The notes under the pieces are model-generated. The model was not told the origin of the DNA. It searched no databases and was given only the letters and a program-made list of their open reading frames with translations. Below, piece by piece: positions 26,933 to 36,193 of a DNA stretch of 64,000 nt. Source of the DNA: Microvirga aerophila (lineage in GTDB: Bacteria; Pseudomonadota; Alphaproteobacteria; Rhizobiales; Beijerinckiaceae); assembly GCF_003332305.1 (NCBI RefSeq), contig NZ_QOIO01000031.1, positions 1-64,000 of the forward strand, written 5' to 3'. The translations under genes and the position numbers were made by a program. The first letter of the stretch is position 1. The number at the start of each line of letters is the position of its first letter.

Positions 26933-27922
26933 CTACCTTGGCGCGCCAGCGCTACCCGGCACCGTGGCTGTACGACTTTTGCTGACCTGCTTCGCAGCCA
27001 AGCATGTAAGCTCAAACAGGATTGTAGCGCCAGCCAAAGCCGTGATGCCGCCGATGTCGAATGGGGGTGCGACCTCCACCACGTCAGCTCCGACGATTGT
27101 AACGCCATCCAGCAGACGCACCATCTGTTGGGCTTCCCGCGTGGTGAAGCCGCCTATTTCTGGCGTACCCGTGCCTGGCGCCATGCAGGGATCAATGCAG
27201 TCGATATCGAACGAGACATAGGTTGGTCCATTGCCGGCAATTTGGCGGGCTTCCGCCATCACGTCCTCAACGCCGCGGCGGACCACCTCCTCCATGTAAA
27301 CGATACGCATGCCCTGTTCGCGCGCCCAATCGTGCTCCCCCGGATCATAGATTGACCCCCGGATTCCGATCTGCACCACCCTCTTAGGATCGAGCAACCC
27401 CTCCTCGACAGCTCTCCGGAACGGAGTTCCGTGCGTAAACGGATTGTTCCCGAAATAGGTATCGTTCGTATCCGAATGAGCATCAAAGTGGATCATCCCG
27501 ACGGCATTCCGGCAGGCTACAGCTCGTAACACAGGGAGAGTGGTCAGGTGGTCTCCACCTACGCACAGCGGAATACTTCCATGCGCGATGATCTCTGATA
27601 ATCCATTTTCAATCCGCTTCAGCGCATCATGGAGGTCAATCGGATTGACCGAAACATCGCCGACATCCGCAATCTGTGCGATACTGAACGGTTCAAGTCC
27701 TGACACGTGATGCACACGACGCATCAGGGTCGACTGGCTGCGAACCTCGCGCGGTCCATGGCGGGCTCCAGCTCGGTTTGTTGTTCCTCCATCCCACGGG
27801 ATTCCAACGAGCGCAATATCCAACCCCGCCGCTGACGGGGCGAGTGGCAGACGCATGAAGGTCGTAGATCCAGCAAAGCGCGGTACTGCAGCAGCATCGA
27901 TAGGTTGGTTGAACTTGTCCAT
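26933..27922 (-). CDS. Ureohydrolase A (agmatinase/guanidino-acid hydrolase family)
   Basis: Ureohydrolases use two Mn ions to hydrolyse a guanidino group to urea and an amine. The 329-residue protein has the metal-binding blocks in order: CVGGDHLTT, MIHFDAHSDTND and YVSFDIDCIDPCMAPG, plus the family end block GITALAGATILFEL. ATG 27922 (MDKFNQPIDAAAV) is preferred over the TTG six codons earlier. It is divergent from an amino-acid ABC system and DUF1989 gene. The N-terminal GTTNRAGARHGPREVRSQS resembles agmatinase and guanidinobutyrase types; the substrate cannot be fixed. Confidence 0.87.
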   Translation of the reverse strand: MDKFNQPIDAAAVPRFAGSTTFMRLPLAPSAAGLDIALVGIPWDGGTTNRAGARHGPREVRSQSTLMRRVHHVSGLEPFSIAQIADVGDVSVNPIDLHDALKRIENGLSEIIAHGSIPLCVGGDHLTTLPVLRAVACRNAVGMIHFDAHSDTNDTYFGNNPFTHGTPFRRAVEEGLLDPKRVVQIGIRGSIYDPGEHDWAREQGMRIVYMEEVVRRGVEDVMAEARQIAGNGPTYVSFDIDCIDPCMAPGTGTPEIGGFTTREAQQMVRLLDGVTIVGADVVEVAPPFDIGGITALAGATILFELTCLAAKQVSKSRTATVPGSAGAPR

Positions 27923-28099
27923 AGAGCAACACCTGTCCAAGGGTCTTTTGCGAGTCTGCTAAGACTATGTACCATGCCCAAAATGATAAAGCTCTACTCT
28001 GAAATTTTCTGTCGACACAGTTGTGGTTTTGAGCTGATATCTGTTGCGCAAATAAGCCCACGCCACTGCAGCTGCGTGCGGATAAGGAGAGGGTTGTTG

Positions 28100-28960
28100 A
28101 TGTTCAAGTCACTGTTGTTCTCTCGTCTTTGTCTGATCTTTGTTACCGGAGCAGCACTTGCCGCCAGCTCTGCTCCGCCTGCTCGAGCCGATCTGCTGGA
28201 CGATATCAAGAAGAACGGAAAGATCACGATCGCCACTGAGGCCCGTTTCCCACCTTTCGAGTTCGTCGAGAATGGGAAAATAGTCGGATACGGACGCGAC
28301 ATGCTCGATCTCATCATGGCTCGGATGCCCGGCGTGAAAGTTGAGCAACTCGATTTGCCTTGGCAGGGTATTCTGCCAGGACTTGCCGCAAAGAAATTCG
28401 ATTTCGTGGTGACCTCGGTTGGAATCACGAAGGAGCGAGCCGACAAGTATGCTCTCACGCTGCCGATCGCAGATGGAACAGTCGGACTTTTGAAACGCAA
28501 AAGTGACACCGCAATCGCCAAGCCCGAGGATATTGCTGGTAAGGTCGTGGGTACACAGGCCGGCTCGAGCCACCTGAAGACTCTCCAGGATTACGATGCC
28601 AAACTCAAGCGCGAGACCGGCAAGGGTGTGGGTCAGATCAAGGAGTACATCGACTTCAATGAGGCCTTCGCGGACCTTGGAGCTGGCCGCATTCAAGCTG
28701 TGGCACACTCAATTTCCAACCTCGGGCCGCTTATTAAGCAGCGTGGGGACACGTTTGCTGTTGTGGAGCCGCCGTTCGGTCCCAGAAACTATTTTTCCTG
28801 GGCCGGGCGCAAAGAGCCTGACAGCGCGACGTTGGTGCAGTTCTTCAACGAGGGGATCGCCGAGTTGAACCGCTCGGGAAAAATGAAGGAACTCCAGCAA
28901 AAGTGGTTTGGCTTCGCGATGGACGTGCCGGCTGACAAGGTTCCTGACCCTGTGATGTAG
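28100..28960 (+). CDS. Polar amino-acid ABC binding protein
   Basis: Family 3 periplasmic binder, 286 residues: signal peptide LCLIFVTGAALAASSAPPARA, then KITIATEARFPPFEFVENGK, VVTSVGITKERADKYALTLP and the second lobe with AGSSHLKTLQDYD. ATG 28100 is supported by AAGGAGAG. It is first of four rightward genes: two permeases and a DUF1989 protein follow, but no ATPase gene. Confidence 0.9.
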   Translation: MFKSLLFSRLCLIFVTGAALAASSAPPARADLLDDIKKNGKITIATEARFPPFEFVENGKIVGYGRDMLDLIMARMPGVKVEQLDLPWQGILPGLAAKKFDFVVTSVGITKERADKYALTLPIADGTVGLLKRKSDTAIAKPEDIAGKVVGTQAGSSHLKTLQDYDAKLKRETGKGVGQIKEYIDFNEAFADLGAGRIQAVAHSISNLGPLIKQRGDTFAVVEPPFGPRNYFSWAGRKEPDSATLVQFFNEGIAELNRSGKMKELQQKWFGFAMDVPADKVPDPVM

Positions 28961-28991
28961 CCGCGCACTTGCTGGATGGGAGCTTGGGCCT

Positions 28992-29651
28992 ATGTTCGAC
29001 TTTGTAACCGCGTTGAGTTACGTGGACCAGCTCGCAACTGGTGCGGTTACAACCTTTACCCTCTCGCTAGCCGCAATCGTTGTGGGATGCCCGCTTGGGT
29101 TTGCACTCTACTCCGCGAAGCGGTCCGGAGGACTGCTCGCACGCTTCGCGGCAACCTACATCAGCTTTTTTCGTGGCACACCGCTCCTCGTCCAGCTGCT
29201 GATCCTTTTCTATGTGCCACCCGCACTTGGTCTCCCTGTATCGTCTTTAGTCGCAGCTTTTCTTGGGCTCACGCTCAACACAGCGGCGTTCCAAGCAGAG
29301 ATTTACCGCGCTGGGTACCAATCGCTTCCCAAGGGACAAGCTGAGGCCGCAAGCGCGCTGGGATTGTCTCGCTGGCAAATCCATCGGCTGGTTCTGCTTC
29401 CACAGGTGCTGCGGCTCACACTGCCCGCCCTCACAAATGAGGCTGTAGACATCCTGAAAAACTCGGCGCTTGTTTCAGTCATCGCTGTGACAGACCTTTT
29501 GCGGGTTGGTCAGCAAGTAACCGCCGTTACCTACCGTCCGTTAGAGGTTTATATTGCCGTAGCTGCACTTTACCTGATCCTCACGAGCCTCATCGGGTTG
29601 GCAGGGCGATTTGCCGAGTCGCGGTTCAAGATGCAGGACGCGCACCGGTGA
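28992..29651 (+). CDS. Amino-acid ABC transporter permease (HisM/GlnP type)
   Basis: A 219-residue inner-membrane permease with hydrophobic helices and the typical FFRGTPLLVQLLILFYVPPAL motif near residue 58 and an EAA loop (GQAEAASALGLSRWQIHRLV) near residue 116. GGGAG lies about ten bases before the ATG. It ends in GTGA, which overlaps the start of the second permease. Confidence 0.9.
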   Translation: MFDFVTALSYVDQLATGAVTTFTLSLAAIVVGCPLGFALYSAKRSGGLLARFAATYISFFRGTPLLVQLLILFYVPPALGLPVSSLVAAFLGLTLNTAAFQAEIYRAGYQSLPKGQAEAASALGLSRWQIHRLVLLPQVLRLTLPALTNEAVDILKNSALVSVIAVTDLLRVGQQVTAVTYRPLEVYIAVAALYLILTSLIGLAGRFAESRFKMQDAHR

Positions 29652-30415
29652 GCTTTGATCTTGCGTTGCTAAGCACCTTTGCACCACGTTTGCTGACCGG
29701 TCTCGGATGGACCGCCTCGATTACCCTTGTATCCGTCATAGCAGGCGCTTTTTGGGGGCTCGCTTTGGCTTTAGCTAGGCGTCAATGGCGGGGTCTGGAC
29801 TTGGCAGTCGCCATATATGTTGCTATATTCCGCGGGACACCCCTCCTGATTCAACTGTTCTTGCTTTATTACGGCGGTCCGTCGCTGGGTTTGACGCTCG
29901 ACTCCACTACAACAGGTCTTGTCGGACTCACGCTGTACGGCGGGGCATACTTCTCCGAGATTTTCCGGGCTGGATTTACAGCTGTCCCAGCCGGACAAGA
30001 AGAAGCCGCTCGGTCCCTAGGTCTCGGGCGATGGCTAACGTTCCGTCTGATCCAACTTCCCCAGTTGCTCGCAGCGGTCATTCCGCCGATCACCAATCAG
30101 TCCATCATTCTTCTGAAGGAATCGGCGGTACTTTCAGTCATTACGGTACCCGAGTTGACGTTCGAGACAACCCGGATGGTGACCGAGACATTCTCAGTAC
30201 TGGAACCTTATCTTGCTATTGCTCTACTTTACTGGGCGGCTGCCACTGTTGTGAGCCATGCGGGCCGACATGCCGAAGCCGCTCTCACACGTCATATGTC
30301 GCCACCCGCCTCAGGTCTGATCAGTCACGACACACCTGAAGCGATTTCCAATCCAGCCGCAAACAAGGACGAGCCCCATGTCAGATCAAGAGCTGAGCAC
30401 CATACCTGCTCGTAA
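29648..30415 (+). CDS. Second amino-acid ABC transporter permease
   Basis: A 255-residue permease starting at GTG 29648 (overlapping the previous stop by four bases), with IFRGTPLLIQLFLLYYGGPSL near residue 60 and EAA loop AGQEEAARSLGLGRWLTFRL near 116. The last roughly 40 residues (after ALTRHMSPP) are hydrophilic, unlike the family, and overlap the DUF1989 start by 38 bases. Together with the first permease it forms a heterodimeric channel that still needs an ATPase from another locus. Confidence 0.88.
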   Translation: MSFDLALLSTFAPRLLTGLGWTASITLVSVIAGAFWGLALALARRQWRGLDLAVAIYVAIFRGTPLLIQLFLLYYGGPSLGLTLDSTTTGLVGLTLYGGAYFSEIFRAGFTAVPAGQEEAARSLGLGRWLTFRLIQLPQLLAAVIPPITNQSIILLKESAVLSVITVPELTFETTRMVTETFSVLEPYLAIALLYWAAATVVSHAGRHAEAALTRHMSPPASGLISHDTPEAISNPAANKDEPHVRSRAEHHTCS

Positions 30416-30983
30416 GGGTAGCGCCGCCCACGTGAAGAAGGGCCAATTGATACGCGTCATCAATACCCACGGCGAACAGGTAGTCGATACATGGGCCTTC
30501 GCTGCTGGTGATCTGAATGAGTTCATGTCAATGGAACATAGCCGCGCCCATATCCTGAAGATTATCCCGCAGGTAGGCGATACGATGCTCACAAACAAGC
30601 GCCGACCTGTTCTCACTTTTGTCGAGGACACGGCGGGGGCTGTTCATGATACGCTGATGGCTGCTTGCGACAGATATCGTTATGAGCTACTCGGCTGCGC
30701 CGAGTATCACGACAATTGTACCGATAACCTGCACGAGGCTCTGCACCAACTCGGCCTCCATGCCCCCGAAACCCCAAGTCCGCTGAATTTGTTCATGAAC
30801 GTCCCTGTTCAACAGAATGGTCGGCTCACATTCGACCCGCCTGTATCGTCCAAGGGCAGTTCCGTGACGCTGCGCGCCGAAATGGATCTCGTCATTGCAT
30901 TTTCCGCCTGCCCACAGGATATTATCCCGGTCAATGGCAAAAACTTGAAGCCGACTGAAGCGCACTTTCAAATCCTGAGCTGA
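30378..30983 (+). CDS. DUF1989 (urea carboxylase-associated / CgdA-CgdB-like) protein
   Basis: DUF1989 includes the two subunits of carboxyguanidine deiminase (CgdAB), which work with guanidine carboxylase. The 201-residue protein has the family features: IRVINTHGEQVVDTWAF, EFMSMEHSRAH, a TFVEDTAGAVHDTLMAACD region and LLGCAEYHDNCTDNL with C107, H111, D112, C114 as likely metal/catalytic residues, plus CPQDIIPVNG at the end. AAGGA precedes the ATG. Only one DUF1989 gene is present, and there is no urea/guanidine carboxylase. It probably acts on another guanidino or amidino substrate brought in by the linked transporter. Confidence 0.87.
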   Translation: MSDQELSTIPARKGSAAHVKKGQLIRVINTHGEQVVDTWAFAAGDLNEFMSMEHSRAHILKIIPQVGDTMLTNKRRPVLTFVEDTAGAVHDTLMAACDRYRYELLGCAEYHDNCTDNLHEALHQLGLHAPETPSPLNLFMNVPVQQNGRLTFDPPVSSKGSSVTLRAEMDLVIAFSACPQDIIPVNGKNLKPTEAHFQILS

Positions 30984-31324
30984 TCCTTTGGCGATTCGAG
31001 CCGAGCGCGCCGTACCGGCGCGTTTGGCCCGAACCCTCTGCTGTCGTTGTTCAGGTTAAATGGGTGCAATCCTGAGGCAAGGCACCAGCAAGAAGGATAC
31101 TGCAGCGCATTTGCCGGTCCTGTGAGGCCACCTGTCGCCAGGCGCAAGGGTGCGATGCGCCAACTGCCGCGATAGGTATTCACGCTACCTGCAAGTTCTC
31201 GACCTAGGTCTTGATGCAGCCGGAACGGGCTGAGCCACGGCAGGTGTCGCTCCGCCGCCGGCAGGAGGATCCAACCCTTCGGGAATTGGCCATGGTCCCA
31301 ACAGGCTTCTACACTGCAAATTGA
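30984..31324. other. Intergenic region after the DUF1989 operon
   Basis: Apart from a terminator hairpin at its start, nothing was recognised. It separates the rightward transporter operon from the leftward exporter gene. Confidence 0.4.
31006..31025 (+). terminator. Probable terminator of the transporter/DUF1989 operon
   Basis: CGCGCCG-TAC-CGGCGCG forms a perfect seven-pair GC-rich stem with a three-base loop followed by TTT, 23 bases after the DUF1989 stop. Confidence 0.55.
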
Positions 31325-31639
31325 TCAGCCAAGCACCTTCAGGCCGACGATCCCGCCCACGATCAGCGCAATACTTGCCATCTGCACAAGGTTCAGCGTC
31401 TCACCCAAGACGTATACGCCGAGCAATGCTGTTCCCACGGCGCCAATGCCCGTCCACACGGCATACGCCGTTCCAATCGGAAGTCTTCTCACAGCAAGCG
31501 CAAGAAGTACCATACTAGCAACAAAGCTTACGATTGCGATGCTTGCCGGGACCGGTCGCGAAAACCCGTCTGAATATTTCAACGCCACAGCCCAGCAGAT
31601 CTCAAGTGCTCCAGCGATCGTCAAGAGGATCCATGCCAT
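31325..31639 (-). CDS. gdx: Gdx/SugE guanidinium exporter (SMR family)
   Basis: SMR proteins are four-helix dual-topology dimers; the Gdx branch exports guanidinium in exchange for protons. The 104-residue protein MAWILLTIAGALEICWAVAL has the proton/substrate Glu13, and Trp16, Ser42, Tyr59 and Trp62 sit at the positions that form the guanidinium site in Gdx proteins. PIGTAYAVWTGIGAVG and GVYVLGE are SMR signatures. ATG 31639 is chosen because the first helix starts there; a longer frame upstream adds unlikely sequence. Its closeness to ureohydrolases and DUF1989 fits a guanidine link. No guanidine riboswitch was recognised upstream. Confidence 0.92.
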   Translation of the reverse strand: MAWILLTIAGALEICWAVALKYSDGFSRPVPASIAIVSFVASMVLLALAVRRLPIGTAYAVWTGIGAVGTALLGVYVLGETLNLVQMASIALIVGGIVGLKVLG

Positions 31640-32083
31640 AGTCGAAATCCAGGTGAGCGACAGGGCGAACCCACCGCGATAATGAACCTTACGGGCCGAA
31701 CCCGCACGGCCAAAGGATAGCTGTCGTGCATCGAAACTTCCAGAGCATCGGCGAGCATCTGGCAGTTGTACCCCCACAGCTGAGATTGCCCAAGCCCCCT
31801 TTGCTTCGCTGAATTTCCGTGAGAACGGAGTGGTCTACCCTCCCTGCAAACCAGAAACGAAAGGGTGCCAGCAAAGCTGGTCATAACATCAACGCCGCAG
31901 TCCGGCGGGACGCATACTCTGCCGCCGTATTCTTCGGTCCGATCGAACCATCCCGCACTCTGGCTGGGAACGAGCCGATCCGCACTGTCCCAAGAGCACT
32001 CGGCAGCACAACCAGTTCCTGAGATATGCTGAATCGTTTTGGAGGTGGAGTTCGCTTGGACGATGGCTGAGCGGCCCAAAGGG
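31640..32083. other. Intergenic region between gdx and ald, nothing recognised
   Basis: The only frames open here lack domains. The part next to gdx was read specifically for guanidine-I, -II and -III riboswitch cores and none was recognised; a short GC hairpin (CGGG/CCCG) near 31690-31705 is not diagnostic. Confidence 0.4.
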
Positions 32084-33199
32084 TCAGGCGGCGAGAGCGT
32101 CCTCCGGTGGAACGAACGTAAAACCCAGGCTGTCTGCAACCGCCTTATACGTTACACGCCCTCTATGAATGTTAAGCCCTGAGCGCAGATAAGGGTTGTC
32201 CAAAACGGCTGCTAACCCATCGGCTGCGATAGCTAGACCAAAGGGAAGGGTCGCGTTGTTGAGGGCGTAGCTCGACGTCAATGGAACCGCGCCGGGCATA
32301 TTTGCAACGCAGTAGTGTATGATGCCTTCGACCTCATAGGTCGGATCCGCATGCGTTGTTGGGCGCGATGTCTCAAAGCAGCCTCCTTGATCAATAGCGA
32401 CGTCAACAATAACTGCGCCCGGCCTCATTCGCTTCAACATCTCCCGTGTGACAAGCTTTGGCGCGCTTGCTCCTGGGACCAGAACCGCTCCGATAACCGC
32501 GTCAGCGGCAAACACCTCCTGCTCCATGGCTTCAATTGTCGAAAACCTTGTGCGGATCCGACCATGGAACAGCTCGTCCAACTCCCTCAGCCGTGGGATG
32601 TAACGATCCAGAACTGTCACTTCTGCCCCTAAGCCGGAAGCCATGCGGGCGGCATGGGTTCCTACGACCCCGCCGCCGATCACCACCACTCGCGCGGGCT
32701 GAACGCCTGGAACCCCGCCAAGAAGGATCCCGCGACCGCCTGCGGAGCGTTTGAGTGCGTTGGCAGCAGCTTCAATCGACAGTCGCCCAGCCACCTCGCT
32801 CATAGGTGCGAGTAATGGTAAGCCCCCGTTTGGGTCAGTCACCGTCTCGTAAGCGATCGCCGTACACCCAGAACCCAGGAGGCCCTTGGTAAGCTCAGGG
32901 TCCGGCGCCAGGTGAAGATAGGTAAAAAGAATCTGGTCCTCGCGCAGTTGCACCCACTCGGACGGTTGAGGCTCTTTGACCTTCACGATCATCTCGGCGT
33001 GCCGGAAGACCTCGGCGGCCGTGTCCACCACAACGGCGCCTGCTTGGCGGTACGCTCCGTCATCCGCACCGATTCCAGCTCCAGCGTTGGTTTCGACAAG
33101 GACACTGTGACCCGCTGCGACATACTCGCGAACGGCTCCCGGCGTGAGACCGACGCGGTATTCATGCACTTTAATTTCTTTGGGAACTCCAATCCGCAT
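32084..33199 (-). CDS. ald: Alanine dehydrogenase
   Basis: Converts L-alanine and NAD to pyruvate and ammonium. The 371-residue protein starts [20 protein letters not shown], with substrate-binding [11 protein letters not shown] (His96-type residue), the NAD Rossmann motif [26 protein letters not shown] near 170, and catalytic [12 protein letters not shown] near 270. ATG 33199 is used, as the family N-terminus begins there. The divergent Lrp-type gene is its probable regulator. Role: ammonium and pyruvate from alanine, possibly alanine released from amidino or beta-type precursors. Confidence 0.95.
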   Translation of the reverse strand: MRIGVPKEIKVHEYRVGLTPGAVREYVAAGHSVLVETNAGAGIGADDGAYRQAGAVVVDTAAEVFRHAEMIVKVKEPQPSEWVQLREDQILFTYLHLAPDPELTKGLLGSGCTAIAYETVTDPNGGLPLLAPMSEVAGRLSIEAAANALKRSAGGRGILLGGVPGVQPARVVVIGGGVVGTHAARMASGLGAEVTVLDRYIPRLRELDELFHGRIRTRFSTIEAMEQEVFAADAVIGAVLVPGASAPKLVTREMLKRMRPGAVIVDVAIDQGGCFETSRPTTHADPTYEVEGIIHYCVANMPGAVPLTSSYALNNATLPFGLAIAADGLAAVLDNPYLRSGLNIHRGRVTYKAVADSLGFTFVPPEDALAA

Positions 33200-33458
33200 C
33201 GACCCCTCCAGCATCCTCAACATCAAAATAGCACGTGCTTCTGTCAGGTTCTTGCCGAACCTCGGGCCTATAATGAGATAATCCGTCGTTATCGGGCGCA
33301 ATCTGTGTTACAGACGCCGGATTGCTGCGTGTTGGCAGGCTGCGTCTACTCGCGAATACAATGAGGCGCTCTGCCAGCGAGGCATGCGCAACTGATCTTG
33401 ATCGGGCGGCCTCCCTAGTCCCGCGATGGTCAGTGGGAAGGATTGGGCCGACGCCACC

Positions 33459-33947
33459 ATGCAGTTCGACAAACTTGATTTCATGCTCCTTGCGGAGCTC
33501 TGCACGAATGCCCGTCGCTCACACGTTGAGCTATCCGAGCGGGTTGGCCTCTCCACGACAGCTTGCGCCCGACGCCTCAAAAGCCTCGAGGACTCGGTGA
33601 TCGCAGGGTATCATGCCTCGCTTGACCTCAAACAGCTAGGTTTGGGCACGACAGTCGTGGTTCGGATATCTCTGGAAAGTCAAAGCGAAGAAGCACTGGA
33701 GGCATTCGAGAAAGCCGTCATTGAGTCGCCATCGGTGGTTCGATGTTTTCTCATGTCCGGAAGCGATGATTATCTTGTTACCGTGATCGCGCGAGACATC
33801 GAGGATTTCGAGCGTATTCATAAAACGCAGCTGTCCCGACTGCCGAAGGTTTCGCGGATTCAGTCGAGCTTTGCTCTGCGGGAGGTGGTAAACCGCATCG
33901 CGCCTCCTGCGGCGTTCCAGCAATGGCGCGCCCCCCGAAGACCATAA
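33459..33947 (+). CDS. Lrp/AsnC-family regulator, probable AldR
   Basis: The 162-residue protein has an N-terminal helix-turn-helix (LDFMLLAELCTNARRSHVELSERVGLSTTACARRLKSLE) and a C-terminal ligand-binding RAM domain (VVVRISLESQSEEALEAFEKAV ... VVRCFLMSGSDDYLVTVIARD). Start 33459 places the HTH at the usual distance; an in-frame ATG at 33426 is possible. It is divergent from ald with about 260 bases between, the standard arrangement of alanine-responsive regulators of ald. Confidence 0.88.
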   Translation: MQFDKLDFMLLAELCTNARRSHVELSERVGLSTTACARRLKSLEDSVIAGYHASLDLKQLGLGTTVVVRISLESQSEEALEAFEKAVIESPSVVRCFLMSGSDDYLVTVIARDIEDFERIHKTQLSRLPKVSRIQSSFALREVVNRIAPPAAFQQWRAPRRP

Positions 33948-34062
33948 CATCGTTGGGTACTGGGGACTGAAGCGCAAGGTTGCCCCGGCTTTAATCAGAC
34001 GCAGCGCAACCCACCGAAGAGCGGTCGTCCTCCAGGGGCAGCCGCTCAGGATTATGGACAGC

Positions 34063-35055
34063 TCACTGCTTGTTGCCAACTTTGATCAGCACCTTACCTG
34101 ACGCCCCGCGGTCTTCGAGATAGGCTTGAGCATCTCGAATATCTTCAAGCAAGAATTCACGCGCGATCGGCATCTGCAACTGTCCCTGCTCGATGATGGC
34201 GACGATTTCTTGCACGGCGGACTGCCAGCGCAGGGAGCCGGGCTCAGCATGAATCAGCTCGAATCCCGAGAGCGACGTTGAGCGCTCGTAGAGCTTCTTG
34301 CGGATCGGGAAATCCGGCTCGCCGGCTGCCTCGCCAATGTTGATCACCCGGCCGAACGGCCGGAGAGCGTCAAAGCTACGCGGCAGGATATCAGCACCGA
34401 GCGAGTCGATCACGAGGTCCGCGCCGCGGCCGTCAGTCTCTTCCATGACCGCCGCGACGAAATCTTCCGTGTCGCGCGTGATCACCCGATGGGCGCCATA
34501 CTCGAGCGGCCGCTGCGCCTTGGCCTTGGTCCCGACGGTGCCGATGATATGGGCCCCCGCCTGCCGCGCCAGCTGAGTCAATGCCAAGCCGACAGCGCCG
34601 CCGATGGCGTGGATCAGAATGGCCTCGCCTTGGCGGATCTGATGAGCTGTGTGCAGCAAATGGAAAGCCGTCAGCGAGGCGACGGGAAAGGCGGCAGCGG
34701 CCCGGATGTCCATCGACGGAGGTAAGGGGATGATGAACTCGTGAGGAATGGCGACCTTGTCGGCGAAGCCGCGCAGCATGTCACGCCCTGTGAGCGCAGC
34801 CACCGGCTGGCCGACTTCCAGGGCCTCCACGCCGGGACCGCGGCGTCGGACATACCCTGAAACCTCTCCCCCAAGTATGGTCGGGTAGACGACTGGATCA
34901 GGATAAATTCCTTGCCGCTTCTGGATATCCCCCCAATTACACGCCCCATAGGCAACATCAACCAGCACTTCGCCTGCGCGCAGGTTCGGTTCGGGCAGAT
35001 CTTGTATCTTCAGCTGGTCGAGATCCCCCGGTCTATCAACAACTACGGCACGCAT
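34063..35055 (-). CDS. Zinc-free MDR/quinone oxidoreductase-like NADPH reductase
   Basis: The 330-residue protein belongs to the medium-chain dehydrogenase QOR group: N-terminal GroES-like part (VVVDRPGDLDQLKIQDLPEP), then nucleotide motif ILIHAIGGAVGLALTQLARQAGAHIIGTVGT near residue 145, and DGRGADLVIDSLGADIL. The Cys/His zinc ligands of alcohol dehydrogenases are missing. It is the last gene of the leftward 34-44 kb cluster, 175 bases after the cyclic-imidase-like gene, so its membership in the operon is uncertain. Confidence 0.82.
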   Translation of the reverse strand: MRAVVVDRPGDLDQLKIQDLPEPNLRAGEVLVDVAYGACNWGDIQKRQGIYPDPVVYPTILGGEVSGYVRRRGPGVEALEVGQPVAALTGRDMLRGFADKVAIPHEFIIPLPPSMDIRAAAAFPVASLTAFHLLHTAHQIRQGEAILIHAIGGAVGLALTQLARQAGAHIIGTVGTKAKAQRPLEYGAHRVITRDTEDFVAAVMEETDGRGADLVIDSLGADILPRSFDALRPFGRVINIGEAAGEPDFPIRKKLYERSTSLSGFELIHAEPGSLRWQSAVQEIVAIIEQGQLQMPIAREFLLEDIRDAQAYLEDRGASGKVLIKVGNKQ

Positions 35056-35230
35056 CGTTTATACTCGCTCCAAATTTGATCCTGTCCTGACCAAACAGGC
35101 GGCTAGGCCTCGAAGGGCGAGACCTGAGGCAGCCGCCGTTCGAGTGGGTTCGGGCCGTGGCTTACTTTGCCGTGCCCGAACATAGACTCAGCCCGTCAGG
35201 CAGCCTGGTTGAGGTCGCTGCGACTGACCA

Positions 35231-36142
35231 TTACGCGGGCCGCACCTTCGCCTGATGCAGCGGCACCCGCGCATCATAGAATGGCACCTGATCCACTCTT
35301 GGCTTGTAAGTTCCTGCGCGTTCGCAGTTCAAGACATGGTTGGCAATCTCTTCCAGCGTCGCGAACCACACATCGCCCCGGCTGCGCCACTCCATCAGCA
35401 TTTTCTCAATGTGGTGCCAGCGGGTTAGGCGCCCTGTCAGGAAAGGGTGCCACACACCGATCCACAGGCCGCCGTGCGCGTAATGAGCTTCAAACTCATC
35501 GTTGTAATTGTCGATGGCTTCGCGGGGGGCCTTTACGGGGACGGCATAGTCGAGATCAGGCGTGTGGGCGTACTGGGGATAGTCGTCGGATCCCCAGTGG
35601 GCTGGAAGCTCGACCAGACTTCCTTTCGGCGTAGACAGGAGGTACGGTACGTCGTCACCCATTAACGAGGCATCGTACAGGAACCCCTCGTCCACCAAGA
35701 GTTCGGCCGAATGTTTGGAGAAGGAGTACATCGGCGCGCGCCAGCCACGCGGCCGAGCTCCGCTGATCCGCTCAAGCACCTCCGTGCTGCGTTGGAGCCA
35801 ATACAATTCCTCCTCTCGCGGCTTGTCGTACGACATCTCATGAATGTAGCTGTGCAATGCAACCTCGTGTCCCGCGGCCACCATCTGCTCAATGGCGCCG
35901 GGATAGGTTTCGGCACACCAAGCCGGGATGAAAAAGGTTTGCTTGATCTCGAGCCGCCGGTACGTCTCGAGAATACGCGGCACGCCCACCTGTGGTCCGT
36001 ACCGCAGCATGGAGGTTGTCGAGACCATATCGGGCGCGCGGTCGGGATGGGCGATATGCACAAGGCTGTCTGCGTCCATGTCGAAGGTGATAGCAACGGC
36101 ACAGCGGGCCCCGTTAGGCCACGGCACTGGATTGTTAATCAT
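35231..36142 (-). CDS. Polysaccharide-deacetylase-fold hydrolase (cyclic imidase / PuuE / HpPgdA-like)
   Basis: NodB-fold enzymes of this branch include cyclic-imide hydrolases and the cofactor-free allantoinase PuuE as well as HpPgdA. The 303-residue protein has no signal peptide (starts MINNPVPWPNGARCAVAITF), so a cytosolic small-molecule role is more likely than peptidoglycan deacetylation. It shows ITFDMDADS (catalytic Asp pair), EVALHSYIHEMSYD (H-x4-H) and RGWRAPMYSFS motifs. Neighbours are a ureohydrolase and an M20 carbamoylase-type enzyme, which supports hydrolysis of a cyclic ureide or imide. Confidence 0.83.
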   Translation of the reverse strand: MINNPVPWPNGARCAVAITFDMDADSLVHIAHPDRAPDMVSTTSMLRYGPQVGVPRILETYRRLEIKQTFFIPAWCAETYPGAIEQMVAAGHEVALHSYIHEMSYDKPREEELYWLQRSTEVLERISGARPRGWRAPMYSFSKHSAELLVDEGFLYDASLMGDDVPYLLSTPKGSLVELPAHWGSDDYPQYAHTPDLDYAVPVKAPREAIDNYNDEFEAHYAHGGLWIGVWHPFLTGRLTRWHHIEKMLMEWRSRGDVWFATLEEIANHVLNCERAGTYKPRVDQVPFYDARVPLHQAKVRPA

Positions 36143-36193
36143 ATCTTGTTCCTGGTTGAGTGGTGATGAAAGGGGCTCGTCAGCCCCGCATTA

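Noticed and set aside
31640..31900. Possible guanidine riboswitch in front of the gdx gene.
   Set aside because: None of the guanidine-I, -II or -III conserved cores was recognised in the leader; only a short generic hairpin is present.
35231..36142. Annotation as a peptidoglycan or chitin deacetylase.
   Set aside because: It lacks a signal peptide and lies among small-molecule hydrolases, so a cytosolic cyclic imidase/PuuE-type role is more likely.
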